Source: Nitrospirota bacterium (lineage in GTDB: Bacteria > Nitrospirota > Thermodesulfovibrionia > Thermodesulfovibrionales > UBA1546). From it: 61,148 bases of DNA. The DNA is taken from positions 1 to 61,148 of the forward strand of contig JACQXE010000038.1 of NCBI GenBank assembly GCA_016208915.1. Direction: 5' to 3'. Shown here piece by piece: positions 61,021-61,148 of the stretch. A program made the position numbers and the translations under genes. Each line of letters begins with the position of its first letter. Position 1 is the first letter of the stretch. The notes below the pieces were generated by a model. That model was not told where the DNA came from, made no database searches, and saw nothing but the letters and a program-made list of their open reading frames with translations.

Positions 61021-61148
61021 AGGTAAGCCACTGGTTTGACCAGTGTGACTTGAAAAGGTTTGACCTTGCAGAATTAAGTAAGATAAACCTCCAGAGAGGC
61101 TTGACGGAGTCAAAGGCTATCTGGAGGTTTAAATGGACAGTTATAAAA
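61021..61148 (+). mobile_element. Left end of an IS200/IS605-type element (cut by window edge)
   Basis: Matches the left end at 18098: AGGTAAGCCACTGG, the same CACTGG/CCAGTG hairpin, and the RBS hairpin with changed but paired arms (61085-61095 and 61120-61130). The two copies are clearly related but not identical, so this is a sister element rather than the same copy. Confidence 0.88.
61133..61148 (+). CDS. tnpA: tnpA, first codons only
   Basis: ATG GAC AGT TAT AAA reads MDSYK, matching MDNYK of the complete transposase at 18209. The rest lies outside the window. Confidence 0.8.

Overview
The window reads as a piece of a Gram-negative, moderately AT-rich bacterial genome. It has an exosortase, the PrsK/PrsR two-component pair, lipoproteins, PilT and c-di-GMP signalling. 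A Nitrospirota-like or deltaproteobacterial-like lineage fits these families, but that placement is inference; no ribosomal RNA is present to settle it. Both window edges fall inside copies of one IS200/IS605-type insertion sequence, and a third, complete copy lies at 18.1-18.7 kb.

Layout. 0-16.7 kb is a surface polysaccharide locus: two sulfotransferases, two family 2 glycosyltransferases, an epimerase/dehydratase, a Gfo/Idh-type oxidoreductase, a YdjC/ChbG-type deacetylase, a GNAT/FemAB-like acyltransferase, an asparagine synthetase homologue without the catalytic Cys, an O-antigen ligase/polymerase and a secreted beta-helix protein. 16.7-26.7 kb is an accretion zone around a GT9-GT4 operon: HicBA, RelE-type, HEPN/MNT, DUF433/DUF5615, DUF7718/DUF5647, PIN and TumE-like modules, several broken, plus two copies of a deleted GT9-GT4 operon. 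A similar small zone lies at 2.4-4.9 kb. 26.7-34 kb holds PAPS metabolism (cysQ, cysC), an exosortase, VanZ-type proteins and a large fibronectin/PKD surface protein under a c-di-GMP riboswitch. 34-46 kb is regulatory: a Crp/Fnr protein, PrsK, galE, a UDP-sugar dehydrogenase, PrsR, a diguanylate cyclase and a degenerate kinase/HD-GYP protein. 46-60.7 kb is housekeeping: tRNA-fMet, an OsmC protein, trpB, pgpA, pncC, thpR, recA, pilT, recX, alaS, an ABC1/UbiB kinase, a radical SAM protein and a peptide-binding lipoprotein.

How it may work together (inference). The sulfotransferases need PAPS, which CysC makes, and CysQ clears the PAP left over. PrsK/PrsR with sigma-54 probably drives the exosortase-associated programme; a GG-N10-GC promoter with an upstream repeated motif precedes the diguanylate cyclase operon. 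The c-di-GMP made there would act on the riboswitch in front of the surface protein, which has a CFI-box-type C-terminus.

The least explained structures are two. First, about twenty intergenic tracts made of imperfect words repeating every 6, 7 or 8 bases; they begin at the stop codons of upstream genes, precede toxin-antitoxin cassettes carrying an extended -10 promoter, and enter coding sequence and a riboswitch helix. Second, four copies of a hairpin element at 37-58 kb whose outer arms differ in sequence between copies but remain self-complementary within each copy.
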